The notes beneath the pieces are model-generated. The model worked only from the letters and a program-made list of their open reading frames with translations, searched no databases and had not been told where the DNA came from. Both the position numbers and the translations under genes were made by a program. From an uncultured Pelagibacteraceae bacterium (GTDB lineage: Bacteria; Pseudomonadota; Alphaproteobacteria; Pelagibacterales; Pelagibacteraceae), in assembly GCA_902546085.1 (NCBI GenBank), contig CACCIO010000007.1:1-40458 (forward strand): a stretch of 40,458 nucleotides of DNA, given 5' to 3'. Positions 29,317 to 38,783 of this stretch are shown here, piece by piece. Each line of letters starts with the position of its first letter. Positions within the stretch are counted from its first letter, which is position 1.

Positions 29317-30326
29317 AAATTTCTTGATAAACTAAATGATGTTAATCTTTTAAGAATATTTTTTTCTTCAGAGTCTTTAAATACACTTAGAGAATTTGAA
29401 GCTAAATTTATATAGTGCTGTGCTTTTTGATAGCATTCCTGTATAATTTTATATTTATTTATAAGAGCAATAATTTCATTAAAGTTGTCTTTTGTTCTTA
29501 ACTCTTTTTTAAACATATTTAATAAAATTTTCTGTTCATCACTTCCTGATTTTTGAAAAAGTAAAATTATTGGTAAAGTAATTTTTCCTTCAAAAAAATC
29601 TTGACCAATTTTTTTACCAAATAGTTTGACCTCAGCATTATAGTCTAGTGTGTCATCTGCTATCTGAAAAGTTAATCCCAAGTTTCTTCCATAAAATTCT
29701 AAAGCATCTTTTTCTTTATTTTCTGCATTAGATAAAATTGCACCAACTTTAGTTGATGCTGCAAATAACTCAGCAGTTTTTGCTGAGATTATTTTTAAAT
29801 ATGTTTCTTCCAGCATATCAACTTCACCTTTGTGTTGCAGTTGCAAAACTTCTCCTTGAGCAATTTTAGATGAAGTGGAAGATAATAATTTTAAAACTTC
29901 TAGGTTTCCATCTTCTACCATCATTTCAAAACATCTACTCAATAGATAATCTCCTATTAAAACTGATGAATGATTATTCCAAACTTTATTTAAAGTTTCT
30001 TTACCTCTTCTAACAGTGCCTTCATCAATTACATCATCATGCATCAATGTTGCGCTGTGAATTAATTCAACGCATGCAGCTAAATTTATATCTCTAGAGC
30101 CTTTAGAATAACCGCATAATTTCGCGCTTCCTAATGTTAATAAAGCTCTTAGCCTTTTCCCTCCAGTTTCTATATGATAATCTGTCATTTTTTGAACCAG
30201 CTGTACATCGCTAGATAATTTTGTTTTTATTTTTTCTTCAGTTAAAACCAGTTTTTCTTCGACAGAGTCTTTAAGTTGAAAATATGAGTCGTTTATCTGA
30301 TTTTTAAGCTGTACAACTGTTCCCAT
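29313..30326 (-). CDS. Long-chain polyprenyl (octaprenyl-type) diphosphate synthase
   Basis: Makes the all-trans side chain of ubiquinone. The first Asp-rich motif LMHDDVIDEGTVRRG near residue 97 is the DDxxD type without the two-residue insertion seen in IspA, which marks longer-chain enzymes; the second is FQIADDTLDY near residue 221. GGKRLRALL near residue 55 binds the diphosphate, and the length of 337 fits IspB/DdsA. The chain length (C40, C50) cannot be read with certainty. It is divergent from the S49 peptidase gene and its stop overlaps pdxH. Confidence 0.9.
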   Translation of the reverse strand: MGTVVQLKNQINDSYFQLKDSVEEKLVLTEEKIKTKLSSDVQLVQKMTDYHIETGGKRLRALLTLGSAKLCGYSKGSRDINLAACVELIHSATLMHDDVIDEGTVRRGKETLNKVWNNHSSVLIGDYLLSRCFEMMVEDGNLEVLKLLSSTSSKIAQGEVLQLQHKGEVDMLEETYLKIISAKTAELFAASTKVGAILSNAENKEKDALEFYGRNLGLTFQIADDTLDYNAEVKLFGKKIGQDFFEGKITLPIILLFQKSGSDEQKILLNMFKKELRTKDNFNEIIALINKYKIIQECYQKAQHYINLASNSLSVFKDSEEKNILKRLTSFSLSRNF

Positions 30327-30372
30327 AACATTTTTAAATTAGTATAATTTGATTATATATATTACTTATCAA

Positions 30373-30400
30373 TTGACGCACCAGTTTCTTCAATTATAAG
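30373..30400 (+). promoter_or_regulatory. Candidate sigma-70 promoter for the S49 peptidase gene
   Basis: TTGACG at 30373-30378 and TATAAG at 30395-30400 are separated by 16 bases, each one or two mismatches from consensus, in the spacer between two divergent genes. A start near 30407 would give a leader of about 34 bases. Spacing and position are good; the AT-rich background calls for caution. Confidence 0.4.
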
Positions 30401-30440
30401 TAGTCTTTATATTCAATAAATAATTCTATAAGACTTACCT

Positions 30441-31247
30441 ATGTTCTCTTTTTTTAAAAAGAAAAAAATTGTTGCTCACTTAAAATTAAGCGGGGTTATT
30501 GGTAACGCCGGAAAATTTAAACAAGGAATTGATTTTGCAGGTCAAGAAGAACTAATAAAAAAGGCTTTTTCTCTAAAAAAAGCCACATGTGTTGCAATAT
30601 CAATCAATTCTCCAGGAGGATCACCAGTTCAATCTAATTTAATCTACAGTTTTATTAGACAACAAGCAAAAAAACACAAAAAAAAAGTTATTGTATTCGC
30701 TGAAGACGTAGCAGCTTCTGGAGGTTATTTGATTTCTTGTGCTGGGGACGAAATTTATGCAAATTCAAGTTCAATAATTGGATCTATAGGAGTGATTTAT
30801 TCTTCTTTTGGATTTACTGAGTTGATAAAAAAAATTGGGGTTGAAAGAAGAGTTCATACTGCTGGCAAAAACAAAAGTACACTTGATCCATTTTTAGAAG
30901 AAAAAAACGAGGATATTGAAAGATTAAAAAATATTCAATTGGATCTTCATAAAGACTTTATAGACGTTGTCGAAAAAAGCAGAGGATCAAAATTGAACAA
31001 ATCTGATGTAGAACTTTTTTCAGGTGAGTTTTGGTCAGGTAGTAAAGCAAAAAATTTAGGATTGATTGATGGAATAGGTAACGCACATGAAATATTAAAA
31101 GATAAATTTGGTGAAGATGTAATTATTAAAAAATTTGAAAAATCAAAAGGATGGTTAAGTCAAAAACTTTCTTCATCCAGTAATCAAGTAGATCAAATAG
31201 CAAGTATTTTAGATGAAAGATCAATTTGGCAAAGATATGGTTTCTAA
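30441..31247 (+). CDS. S49 family peptidase (SppA/SohB-like)
   Basis: A 268-residue serine peptidase of the signal-peptide-peptidase A group. The S49 core is visible: [14 protein letters not shown], then [16 protein letters not shown] with the candidate nucleophile Ser, SIIGSIGVI, and TAGKNKST, where the Lys of the Ser-Lys dyad is expected. [15 protein letters not shown] is the family's end motif. Only a single core domain is present, as in the short SppA36K or SohB forms. There is no obvious N-terminal membrane helix, only a basic start, so it may sit at the cytoplasmic face. Its 3' end overlaps glyQ by 35 bases. Confidence 0.88.
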   Translation: MFSFFKKKKIVAHLKLSGVIGNAGKFKQGIDFAGQEELIKKAFSLKKATCVAISINSPGGSPVQSNLIYSFIRQQAKKHKKKVIVFAEDVAASGGYLISCAGDEIYANSSSIIGSIGVIYSSFGFTELIKKIGVERRVHTAGKNKSTLDPFLEEKNEDIERLKNIQLDLHKDFIDVVEKSRGSKLNKSDVELFSGEFWSGSKAKNLGLIDGIGNAHEILKDKFGEDVIIKKFEKSKGWLSQKLSSSSNQVDQIASILDERSIWQRYGF

Positions 31248-32118
31248 AGCGAAAAAGGAAAAAAAAAAAATTCAAACATTCCAAGATACAATTTTAAATC
31301 TTCAGAAATTTTGGAGTAAAAAGGGATGTGTTATTCTTCAGCCTTATGATATGGAGGTTGGTGCAGGAACTTTTCATCCAGCTACCACCCTAAGATCACT
31401 TGGATATAAACCATGGAAAGTAGCTTACGTACAACCATCAAGAAGACCTACGGATGGAAGATATGGAGATAATCCAAACAGATTACAACACTATTATCAA
31501 TTTCAAGTTTTAATAAAACCTTCTCCTGAAAATATAAAAAAACTTTATTTAAATAGTTTATCTACTATAGGAATAGATCATAATGATCATGATATAAGGT
31601 TTGTTGAAGATGATTGGGAAAGTCCAACATTAGGTGCTGCAGGATTGGGATGGGAAGTATGGTGTGATGGAATGGAAATTTCTCAATTCACCTATTTTCA
31701 ACAAATGGCTGGATTTGATTGTAAACCTGTATCAGTTGAAATCACTTATGGTTTAGAAAGAATTTGTATGTTCACTCAAAAAGAAAAAAACGTTTATGAT
31801 TTATTATGGAATGATGAAGGTGTAAAATATCACGAAGTATTTCATCAAGCCGAAAAAGAATTTTCAGCATACAATTTTGAACACGCTAATGTAGAAACAC
31901 TTTTGAAAATGTTTGAAATGCATGAGTCCGAGGCAAAAGATTTGGTAGAAAAAAAAATTTCTTTACCAGCATATGATCAATGTTTAAAAGCCAGCCATGT
32001 GTTTAATATTTTAGATGCAAGAGGTGCAATCAGTGTTGCACAAAGAGCAGGTTATATTGCTAGAATAAGAGATATTACAAAATCTGCAGCAAGTGTTTGG
32101 TTAGATAGTCAAAAATAA
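31213..32118 (+). CDS. glyQ: Glycyl-tRNA synthetase alpha subunit
   Basis: Catalytic subunit of the bacterial heterotetrameric glycyl-tRNA synthetase. The core reads [83 protein letters not shown], and [11 protein letters not shown]; these are GlyQ signatures. The far upstream ATG (31213) overlaps the peptidase gene by 35 bases and gives 301 residues. A second in-frame ATG at 31237 would shorten it by eight and reduces the overlap to 11 bases; it is equally plausible. The stop overlaps glyS by one base. Confidence 0.96.
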   Translation: MKDQFGKDMVSKAKKEKKKIQTFQDTILNLQKFWSKKGCVILQPYDMEVGAGTFHPATTLRSLGYKPWKVAYVQPSRRPTDGRYGDNPNRLQHYYQFQVLIKPSPENIKKLYLNSLSTIGIDHNDHDIRFVEDDWESPTLGAAGLGWEVWCDGMEISQFTYFQQMAGFDCKPVSVEITYGLERICMFTQKEKNVYDLLWNDEGVKYHEVFHQAEKEFSAYNFEHANVETLLKMFEMHESEAKDLVEKKISLPAYDQCLKASHVFNILDARGAISVAQRAGYIARIRDITKSAASVWLDSQK

Positions 32119-34184
32119 TGTCAGAGTTTTTTTTAGAATTATTCAGCGAGGAAATACCCTCAAATCTTCAACAAAATTTAAGGGAAGACTTACTTAAAAG
32201 TTTTAATGATTTTTTTTTAGAAAGATCAATTTTATTTAAAAAAGGCTCATCATACTCAACACCAAACAGACTAGTGGTATTGTTTGAAGGTGTTCAAAAA
32301 AATGTTGTACTAAAATCTGAGGAGATTAAAGGTCCAAATATCAAGTCACCAGAGGAAGCACTAGACGGGTTTGTTAGGTCAAATAAAATATTAAAAAAGG
32401 ATCTTTACCAAAAGAAAACCGATAAAGGAGAATTTTATTTTCTCAAGACAAAATCAAAAAAATTGCATACACACGAATTGCTAGAGGAATTTATCCCAAT
32501 ACTGTTGAGTAAAATTCAATGGAAAAAATCAATGAATTGGGGAGCTTTTGACCTAAATTGGGGGAGACCTTTAAAATCAATTCTAGCTGTATTTGATAAA
32601 AAAAAATTAAATTTTAATTTTCATCACCTAACATCTTCTAACTCAACTTTTATTGATAAAGAATTTGAGGAAAATAAAAAGTCATTCTTAGAATTTAAAA
32701 ATTATAAAAGTTTTTTTAAAAAAATTGACATTATCGTTGATCACAACGAAAGAAAAAAGTTCATAGAAAAAAAATTCAACAATATATTAAAAAATAAAAA
32801 TATTAAGATTCAACATAATCCTAGATTGCTTAATGAGGTTGTAGATTTAACAGATCAGCCAAATATCCTTCTTTGTGAATTTGATAAGAAATTTTTAAAT
32901 ATTCCAAAAGAAATATTAATTATTACCATGCAATACCATCAAAAATATTTTCCTATATTTGATAATAAAGAAAATATTACTAATGAGTTTTTAGTGGTTG
33001 CAAACAAAAAAGATAAAAGGGGATTAATAAAATTAGGAAATGAAAGAGTGGTCGAAGCAAGATTAAGTGATGCAGAATTTTTTTGGAAAAAAGATAAATC
33101 TCAAAATATGGTGAAAAAAGTTACTGAATTAAAATCAATGAATTATTTTAGAGGATTAGGAAGTTATTTTGATAAAGCTCAAAGAATGAGAAAATTGGGT
33201 GGAATGATATCTGATGAACTTTTGATCAGTAAAGAAAAAGTTGAGTTATCAGCATCAATTTGTAAAGTTGATTTATTATCAGAACTAGTAGGTGAATTCC
33301 CAGAACTACAAGGTGTGATGGGAGGTTATTTTGCTATTGCACAAGGTTTTGATAAAGATTTGGCTTTGGCCATAAGTGAGCAATATTTACCCACAGGATC
33401 AGGATCAAGAGTCCCAAAAAAACCATTTAGCATAGCTCTTTCTTTAGCTGATAAGATAGACACTTTAGTTGGTTTTTTTGGTTTAAATCAAAAGCCAACT
33501 AGTTCTAAAGATCCATATGCTCTAAGAAGATTAGCATTAGGAGTAATAAGAATAATAGTTGAAAATAAAAAAGATTTTAAAATAAAAGATTTAATTAATT
33601 ATTCTTTAAGCCTGTATTTAGAGCAAGGTTTTGAAATTGAGAATAAATCCTTACAAAGTGAGTTATCAGAATTTTTAATGGATAGGTTAAAATATCATAT
33701 GAAGGAAGAAAATATTAGAAATGATATAGTTCAAGCATCAACCAGTTCTTTTAACTTAGATCAATCTGTTATTATTTTTAATAAAGCTAAATATTTAAAT
33801 AAAATTATTAACAAACCAGATGGTTTAGATATTATTGCAAGCTATAAAAGAGCCTCAAACATTTTAGAAGGTGAATTAAAAAATAATAAAATAGAATTAT
33901 CAAATACAACTGACCCTGGTATTTTTAAAACTGAGTTAGAAAAAAACTTATTTAAAAAAATTAGTGAATTAAGGAAATATTTTTCAGGTATCAATAAAGA
34001 TGAAAATTATGTTCAAACATTGGACAATTTAGCTAGTGTTAAAAGAGAGGTTTTTGACTTTTTTGACAATGTAATTGTGAACGAGGATGATCCAGTCGTA
34101 AAGAAGAATAGGCTGGAACTAATCCAGATGATGTGTAAAACGTTCAATAATTATGTTAATTTTTCTCTAATCGACTCCCACTAA
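32118..34184 (+). CDS. glyS: Glycyl-tRNA synthetase beta subunit
   Basis: Partner of GlyQ, providing tRNA-binding and anticodon-recognition parts. The N-terminus FFLELFSEEIPSNLQ is the family hallmark. FEGVQKN, the WGRPLKSILAVFD segment, VVANKKDKRGLIKLGNERVVEARLSDAEFFWKKD and LSELVGEFPELQGVMGGYFA follow; the short motifs SDAEFFW and ELVGEFPELQG are the most diagnostic. The DALR-type anticodon-binding region is at the C-terminus. The length of 688 is normal. It is translationally coupled to glyQ (one-base overlap) and to ppdK (one-base overlap). Confidence 0.96.
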   Translation: MSEFFLELFSEEIPSNLQQNLREDLLKSFNDFFLERSILFKKGSSYSTPNRLVVLFEGVQKNVVLKSEEIKGPNIKSPEEALDGFVRSNKILKKDLYQKKTDKGEFYFLKTKSKKLHTHELLEEFIPILLSKIQWKKSMNWGAFDLNWGRPLKSILAVFDKKKLNFNFHHLTSSNSTFIDKEFEENKKSFLEFKNYKSFFKKIDIIVDHNERKKFIEKKFNNILKNKNIKIQHNPRLLNEVVDLTDQPNILLCEFDKKFLNIPKEILIITMQYHQKYFPIFDNKENITNEFLVVANKKDKRGLIKLGNERVVEARLSDAEFFWKKDKSQNMVKKVTELKSMNYFRGLGSYFDKAQRMRKLGGMISDELLISKEKVELSASICKVDLLSELVGEFPELQGVMGGYFAIAQGFDKDLALAISEQYLPTGSGSRVPKKPFSIALSLADKIDTLVGFFGLNQKPTSSKDPYALRRLALGVIRIIVENKKDFKIKDLINYSLSLYLEQGFEIENKSLQSELSEFLMDRLKYHMKEENIRNDIVQASTSSFNLDQSVIIFNKAKYLNKIINKPDGLDIIASYKRASNILEGELKNNKIELSNTTDPGIFKTELEKNLFKKISELRKYFSGINKDENYVQTLDNLASVKREVFDFFDNVIVNEDDPVVKKNRLELIQMMCKTFNNYVNFSLIDSH

Positions 34185-36850
34185 TGAAAAAACTTATATT
34201 AAACTTTAATTCGAAGGATAGTAGAAAAATTAAAAATCCTAAAAACTTTTTAGGAGGAAAAGGTGCTAATCTCTCTGAAATGGGAAAAATGGGCCTTCCG
34301 GTGCCTCCTGGTTTTACAATATCTACAAAAGTTTGTGAAATTTTTTATAAGGATAAAAAAAAATTAAATAAAAATTTAATTTCTCAAATTAAAAAAGAAT
34401 TAAAATTAATCGAAAAAGATGTTTCTAAGAAATTTGGGGACTTAAAAAATCCACTTTTGTTGTCTGTGCGGTCTGGTGCAAGAGTATCAATGCCAGGTAT
34501 GATGGATACTATTCTAAATCTGGGTCTGAACGATAAAACAGTCAAAGCTTTAGCAATTAAAACTTTAAATGGAAGATTTGCCAAAGACAGTTATAGGAGA
34601 TTTATTCAAATGTACGGTAATGTTGTAATGGGTGTAGAAGGCTATCATTTTGAGGAATTAATTGAAAATTATAAACTTACGAAAGGCGTTTTATTAGATA
34701 CAGATTTAGATGAAAGTGATTGGGATGGATTAATTAAAGATTTTAAAAGAACAATAAGAGAAAAGACAAAAAAAGATTTTCCCCAAGATGTTCATGAACA
34801 ATTGCTGGGTGCAATAAGTGCAGTATTTTTATCGTGGGAGAGTAATAGAGCAAAAGTTTACAGAAAACTAAATCAAATCCCAGACGAGTGGGGAACAGCA
34901 GTAAATGTTCAATCAATGGTTTTTGGAAATATGGGTGATGATTGTGCAACAGGAGTTGTGTTTACAAGAAATCCATCAGATGGATCAAATGAAATATATG
35001 GTGAGTATTTAATTAATGCGCAAGGTGAAGATGTTGTAGCGGGTACAAGGACTCCTCAATATATAACAAAAAAAGCTAGGAGAGATGCTAAAGTAAAAGA
35101 ATTATCAATGGAAGAATCTATGCCTAAAGTCTTTAAAGTACTTCAAAAAATTTTGAAAAAATTAGAGATGCATTACAAAGATATGCAAGATGTAGAGTTT
35201 ACAGTTGAAAATAGTAAACTATGGATGCTTCAAACAAGATCAGGAAAAAGAACAGCAAAATCAGCAGTCAAGATCGCAGTTGATATGGTTAAAGAAAAAT
35301 TAATCTCTAAAAAGGAAGCTGTATTAAGAATTGACCCAAATTCTTTAGACACACTTTTGCACCCTACTTTGGATGAAAAAAGTTCAATTAATATAATAGC
35401 AAATGGATTGCCAGCATCGCCAGGTGCAGCCAGTGGTAAAGTTGTATTTACATCAGAAGAGGCTGAAAGATTAACCGCAATGATGCAAGATACAATTTTG
35501 GTTAGAGTAGAGACCTCTCCAGAAGATATACAAGGAATGCATGCTGCTAAAGGAATTTTGACTGCCAGAGGAGGAATGACAAGCCATGCAGCTGTTGTTG
35601 CAAGAGGTATGGGGAGACCATGTGTGTCAGGATCAAGTGAAATTGATATAAACTATGAAAATAAATCTTTTAAAACTTCTTCAATGGAAATTAAAGAGGG
35701 AGACGTAATCACTATTGATGGATCAAATGGAAGAATTATCGCTGGAAGTGTTTCAACTGTGAAGCCTGAAATATCTGGTGATTTTTCCAAGTTAATGTCT
35801 TGGGCAGATAGCTTTAGAAAATTAAAAGTAAGAACAAATTCTGAAACTCCTAAAGATACCAAAACAGCAAAAGATTTTGGTGCAGAGGGTATTGGATTAT
35901 GCAGAACTGAACATATGTTTTTTGATGAAGAACGGATTTTATCTGTAAGAGAAATGATATTATCTAAAACAAAAGAAGACAGAGCAATAGCATTACAAAA
36001 ACTGTTACCGCATCAAAAAAAAGATTTTATAGATATTTTTAAAATCATGAGTGGATTACCAGTCACAGTTAGATTATTGGACCCACCATTACATGAATTT
36101 TTACCACGTACAGAAAAGGAAATTAATGAGGTTGCTATTATAGTTAATCTCCCAATTAATGAGGTTGAGTCAAGAATTGAAGAACTACATGAGCAAAATC
36201 CTATGTTAGGTCATAGAGGATGTCGTCTGGGAATATCTTTTCCTGAAATTTATGAAATGCAATGTAAAGCAATATTTGAAGCTTTGGTTTACCTTAAAAA
36301 AAGTAAAATAAAATCTGCATTCCCAGAAATAATGATACCTTTAGTTTCTACAGAGGCCGAGATAAAAATAATGAAAGATTTAGTAATTAGAATTGCAAGT
36401 CAAGTTCAACAAGAACATAAATTAAATATAGAATTTTTAGTTGGTACTATGATTGAATTACCTAGAGCAGCAATAAAAGCAAAAGAGATTGCAAAGCATG
36501 CTGAATTTTTTAGTTTTGGAACAAATGATTTAACCCAAACTACTTTTGGGATAAGCAGAGATGATAGTGGTAAATTTTTAAATGATTATATAGAAAACAA
36601 AATATTTTCTGTTGACCCTTTTGTTTCAATAGATGAAGGAGTTTCAGATTTAGTTGAAATAGCATCAGAAAAAGGACGAAAACAAAACAAAAATCTTAAG
36701 CTAGGTATCTGTGGAGAGCATGGAGGAGATCCTGATAGTATATCTTTTTGTTCTAAAATAGGATTGAATTATGTATCTTGCTCACCTTATAGAGTCCCAG
36801 TTGCGAGGTTGGCTGCTGCTCAAGCTGAAATTAAAAAAAACTTTAATTAA
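34184..36850 (+). CDS. ppdK: Pyruvate, phosphate dikinase
   Basis: Reversibly converts pyruvate, ATP and phosphate to phosphoenolpyruvate, AMP and pyrophosphate, giving a gluconeogenic or pyrophosphate-linked step. The N-terminal ATP-grasp domain begins with FLGGKGANLSEM and RSGARVSMPGMMDTILNLG. The swivelling domain has the catalytic His in GGMTSHAAVVARGMGRPCV. The C-terminal PEP-binding barrel shows GIGLCRTEHMF, RLLDPPLHEF, GHRGCRLG, FSFGTNDLTQTTFG and the acid-base Cys in GICGEHGGDP. At 888 residues it matches bacterial PPDK. It follows glyS without a gap; glyQ-glyS-ppdK linkage also occurs in Rickettsiales, as I recall. Confidence 0.97.
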   Translation: MKKLILNFNSKDSRKIKNPKNFLGGKGANLSEMGKMGLPVPPGFTISTKVCEIFYKDKKKLNKNLISQIKKELKLIEKDVSKKFGDLKNPLLLSVRSGARVSMPGMMDTILNLGLNDKTVKALAIKTLNGRFAKDSYRRFIQMYGNVVMGVEGYHFEELIENYKLTKGVLLDTDLDESDWDGLIKDFKRTIREKTKKDFPQDVHEQLLGAISAVFLSWESNRAKVYRKLNQIPDEWGTAVNVQSMVFGNMGDDCATGVVFTRNPSDGSNEIYGEYLINAQGEDVVAGTRTPQYITKKARRDAKVKELSMEESMPKVFKVLQKILKKLEMHYKDMQDVEFTVENSKLWMLQTRSGKRTAKSAVKIAVDMVKEKLISKKEAVLRIDPNSLDTLLHPTLDEKSSINIIANGLPASPGAASGKVVFTSEEAERLTAMMQDTILVRVETSPEDIQGMHAAKGILTARGGMTSHAAVVARGMGRPCVSGSSEIDINYENKSFKTSSMEIKEGDVITIDGSNGRIIAGSVSTVKPEISGDFSKLMSWADSFRKLKVRTNSETPKDTKTAKDFGAEGIGLCRTEHMFFDEERILSVREMILSKTKEDRAIALQKLLPHQKKDFIDIFKIMSGLPVTVRLLDPPLHEFLPRTEKEINEVAIIVNLPINEVESRIEELHEQNPMLGHRGCRLGISFPEIYEMQCKAIFEALVYLKKSKIKSAFPEIMIPLVSTEAEIKIMKDLVIRIASQVQQEHKLNIEFLVGTMIELPRAAIKAKEIAKHAEFFSFGTNDLTQTTFGISRDDSGKFLNDYIENKIFSVDPFVSIDEGVSDLVEIASEKGRKQNKNLKLGICGEHGGDPDSISFCSKIGLNYVSCSPYRVPVARLAAAQAEIKKNFN

Positions 36851-36981
36851 AAAGTAGTACTATTTTTAACAATTTCATCTTTAAAAGGAATCATTTGAGA
36901 AAAAATAGGTTCCTAATAAAAACACCTTCGGAGTAGATCAATATTTTAGACTTCTGGTTCAGAATTTAGTAATCTTGAATT

Positions 36982-37908
36982 ATGAAAAAATTTTCGTCAA
37001 TAATTTTTGTGTATTTTATTATATTATTAATGTGCACTGAGGTTAATGCAAAAAGATACAGAGTAAATGACATAATTGAAAATCAATTTGTCATGAATAA
37101 AAAATTTAAATTAAATTTGCCCGAGGGTAAATGGACAGTTATACGAAATTCCAGTGATTTCTATTATGGTCTTGTAAGCAAGATTTATACTTTAGTTAGA
37201 TTAGAAAATAATGTTGCTGTAGAGTCAATAGAAATTGGTGAAATGAAAACAGCGGGCATTTATGAGAGCCTTGTAAACCAAGCAATATATGAAGCGCTTT
37301 TTAAAAATAAATATGATGGATGTTATGAGCGTCCTGAATATTTTATTGTTAAAGTTTATAAAAAAGGTAGTACGCATAATTGTTTAGTAATTGATCATTC
37401 TGATGTTCATAAAGACTTTTTTAATCCAGATGATCCAGAAATTGCCGATGCTGATGTAAAAAAATGGATAAAAGATCATAATATAGAATTGCCCAAAGTG
37501 GGATTACGTAGTTTCCATGCTTATTTTTCTAGGTTAGCTGCAGGTAAATGGTACTTATTATCATATGGAATTGATCCAAATATTCTTAATGCACCAAAAA
37601 ATAAATTTATAAGTGAAGAAACTTCAGAATATCATAAAAATAATATTTCAAACTATCCTGAACATCAAAAAATTATGCAAAAATGGGTTTCAATTTCAGC
37701 AAAAAGACATATTGAATTTGAAAATATAATTAAAATAATAGAAAGACATAAGCTAGATTTAAGCGCTCTATCACCCTTAACTTCTGTATCGACTAAAAAA
37801 TTATCAAGTGATATTTTAGATCAAATTAATAAATTAAATGATTTATATAAAAGTGGTGTATTAACAAAAGATGAATTTGAAAAAGCAAAAAAGAAAATAT
37901 TAAACTAA
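36982..37908 (+). CDS. Secreted protein of unknown function with C-terminal SHOCT-like motif
   Basis: I do not recognise the main domain. The 308-residue protein has a cleavable signal peptide (about residues 1-23, MKKFSSIIFVYFIILLMC then TEVNA), so it is exported. A mixed alpha/beta domain of about 200 residues follows, with aromatic and charged sequence and two Cys near residues 113 and 131. Residues 280-308 (LDQINKLNDLYKSGVLTKDEFEKAKKKIL) form the short helical pair known as SHOCT, often found at the end of stress or membrane-associated proteins; the recognisable part is LYKSGVLTKDEFEKAK. It follows ppdK by 131 bases with nothing clear between, and lies just left of the first tmRNA-like repeat, so it may belong to the accessory region. 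Confidence 0.7.
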   Translation: MKKFSSIIFVYFIILLMCTEVNAKRYRVNDIIENQFVMNKKFKLNLPEGKWTVIRNSSDFYYGLVSKIYTLVRLENNVAVESIEIGEMKTAGIYESLVNQAIYEALFKNKYDGCYERPEYFIVKVYKKGSTHNCLVIDHSDVHKDFFNPDDPEIADADVKKWIKDHNIELPKVGLRSFHAYFSRLAAGKWYLLSYGIDPNILNAPKNKFISEETSEYHKNNISNYPEHQKIMQKWVSISAKRHIEFENIIKIIERHKLDLSALSPLTSVSTKKLSSDILDQINKLNDLYKSGVLTKDEFEKAKKKILN

Positions 37909-37996
37909 ATATTTAATAATAATTCTGAACAAAGCCCGTATTCCTTAGTTGTATTTTTCAAAAAACGTTGACCACAATAAATTACCAAATTAGGAG

Positions 37997-38012
37997 GGGG
38001 CGTTCTGTTGCC
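37997..38012 (+). repeat. tmRNA 3'-end repeat, copy A (core only)
   Basis: GGGGCGTTCTGTTGCC, identical to the core in copies B and C. Beyond the core the match decays, but a TTAATTAA at 38047-38054 lies at a similar relative place (50 bases from the core start instead of 38). Read on the minus strand it still forms a GGGC/GCCC hairpin around AACAGAAC. Interpreted as an old, diverged attachment-site remnant. Confidence 0.75.
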
Positions 38013-38057
38013 CGGCAATTGACTAGAAAATAGCATATTTGCTCACTTAATTAAATT

Positions 38058-38126
38058 ACTTCGTTGAAAACTTCGTTGAGAGGTCTTCTTGTTTTGTCCA
38101 AGGTTTACCTTTGGACTTCGTTGAAA
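38058..38126 (+). repeat. Three 12-bp direct repeats and an inverted repeat
   Basis: ACTTCGTTGAAA at 38058-38069, ACTTCGTTGAGA at 38070-38081 and ACTTCGTTGAAA at 38115-38126. The first two are exactly adjacent. Between the second and third lies an imperfect hairpin, GTCCAAGG-TTTA-CCTTTGGAC (38096-38116, one bulged T), which overlaps the third repeat by two bases. The last repeat ends in TTGAAA, a possible -35 hexamer. Such spacing suits protein binding sites, either a regulator's operator or recombinase arm sites; the function is inference. Confidence 0.6.
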
Positions 38127-38149
38127 GTGAACATGTGGTAGACTAGATT
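38121..38149 (+). promoter_or_regulatory. Candidate promoter for the small membrane protein pair
   Basis: TTGAAA at 38121-38126 and TAGATT at 38144-38149 are separated by 17 bases. A start six or seven bases after the -10 would fall at the ATG at 38156, predicting a leaderless or nearly leaderless mRNA. The -35 hexamer is the end of the third 12-bp repeat, so binding there would block RNA polymerase. Confidence 0.35.
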
Positions 38150-38155
38150 ATAATT

Positions 38156-38404
38156 ATGAGAGTAATATACGATTTACTTATTGGATATATTTCAGAAAAA
38201 TTTGATATTGCTCCTGTTATACCTCAAATTTTTTTATTAATTTTATTTGCAATATTAATCGACAATTTAGCACCAGGAGGACTTGGTTTGCACAGAGACT
38301 TTAGTGGTTTAATTCTTTACCTAGGAATTTCAGTTGTAGTTATTTTGATATCATTTTTCTTTAATGGAAAAAATTGGTTTAGGAGACCAAGCAAACAAAA
38401 ATAA
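38156..38404 (+). CDS. Small membrane protein of unknown function (82 aa)
   Basis: I do not recognise this protein. It has two predicted membrane segments, about residues 20-39 (APVIPQIFLLILFAILIDNL region) and 50-69 (LILYLGISVVVILISFFF), joined by a short loop rich in Gly (PGGLGLHRD), and a basic C-terminal tail (RRPSKQK). No other ATG lies upstream in a sensible place, and no Shine-Dalgarno is seen; the start may be leaderless. Four bases separate its stop from the preferred start of the next gene, so they look like a two-gene unit between repeats A and B. Confidence 0.65.
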   Translation: MRVIYDLLIGYISEKFDIAPVIPQIFLLILFAILIDNLAPGGLGLHRDFSGLILYLGISVVVILISFFFNGKNWFRRPSKQK

Positions 38405-38408
38405 ACAT

Positions 38409-38768
38409 ATGGGAATACTGATAACCTTCCTTTTTTTTTGCTTACTAATTTATTCTATTTTAGGTGGTATTATAATTTTTGGAGAATACTCTTCATCACA
38501 AATGACAGGTGATAATGAAAAAGAAAAAAAACAAAGTTTTTCAAATGCAAATAAATTATTTTTAAAAAAACTAATTAAATATAGTTTAATTGTTTTAATA
38601 CCAACTTATTTTATGCCAGACATTTTAGGTTTAGTTGGTCTTCAATACGAAGCAGGTTACAGATATACTTTAATAGCAGTTCCTTTATTTTTGTGGGCAA
38701 ATACATTGCTTGCTATGGCAAGTATTTTTTTTGACTTTCTAATGAAACTAACAAAAAAAAAACATTAA
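38409..38768 (+). CDS. Small membrane protein of unknown function (119 aa)
   Basis: I do not recognise this protein. Three hydrophobic segments are predicted: about residues 2-25 (GILITFLFFCLLIYSILGGI), 55-75 (YSLIVLIPTYFMPDILGLVG) and 85-110 (TLIAVPLFLWANTLLAMAS). A charged, Lys/Asn-rich loop lies between the first two. The ATG at 38409 is preferred, four bases after the previous stop; the frame is open to an ATG at 38364, but that start would overlap the previous gene by 41 bases and put a charged segment ahead of the first helix. It ends 15 bases before repeat B. Confidence 0.65.
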   Translation: MGILITFLFFCLLIYSILGGIIIFGEYSSSQMTGDNEKEKKQSFSNANKLFLKKLIKYSLIVLIPTYFMPDILGLVGLQYEAGYRYTLIAVPLFLWANTLLAMASIFFDFLMKLTKKKH

Positions 38769-38783
38769 AATTCATGATTAAAA

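Noticed and set aside
36851..36866. AT-rich inverted repeat after ppdK, a possible terminator
   Set aside because: The stem is almost all A-T with a loop of only two to four bases; too weak to call.
37909..37996. CRISPR array or IS remnant left of repeat A
   Set aside because: No repeat-spacer periodicity, no terminal inverted repeats and no transposase fragments; only unremarkable AT-rich spacer.
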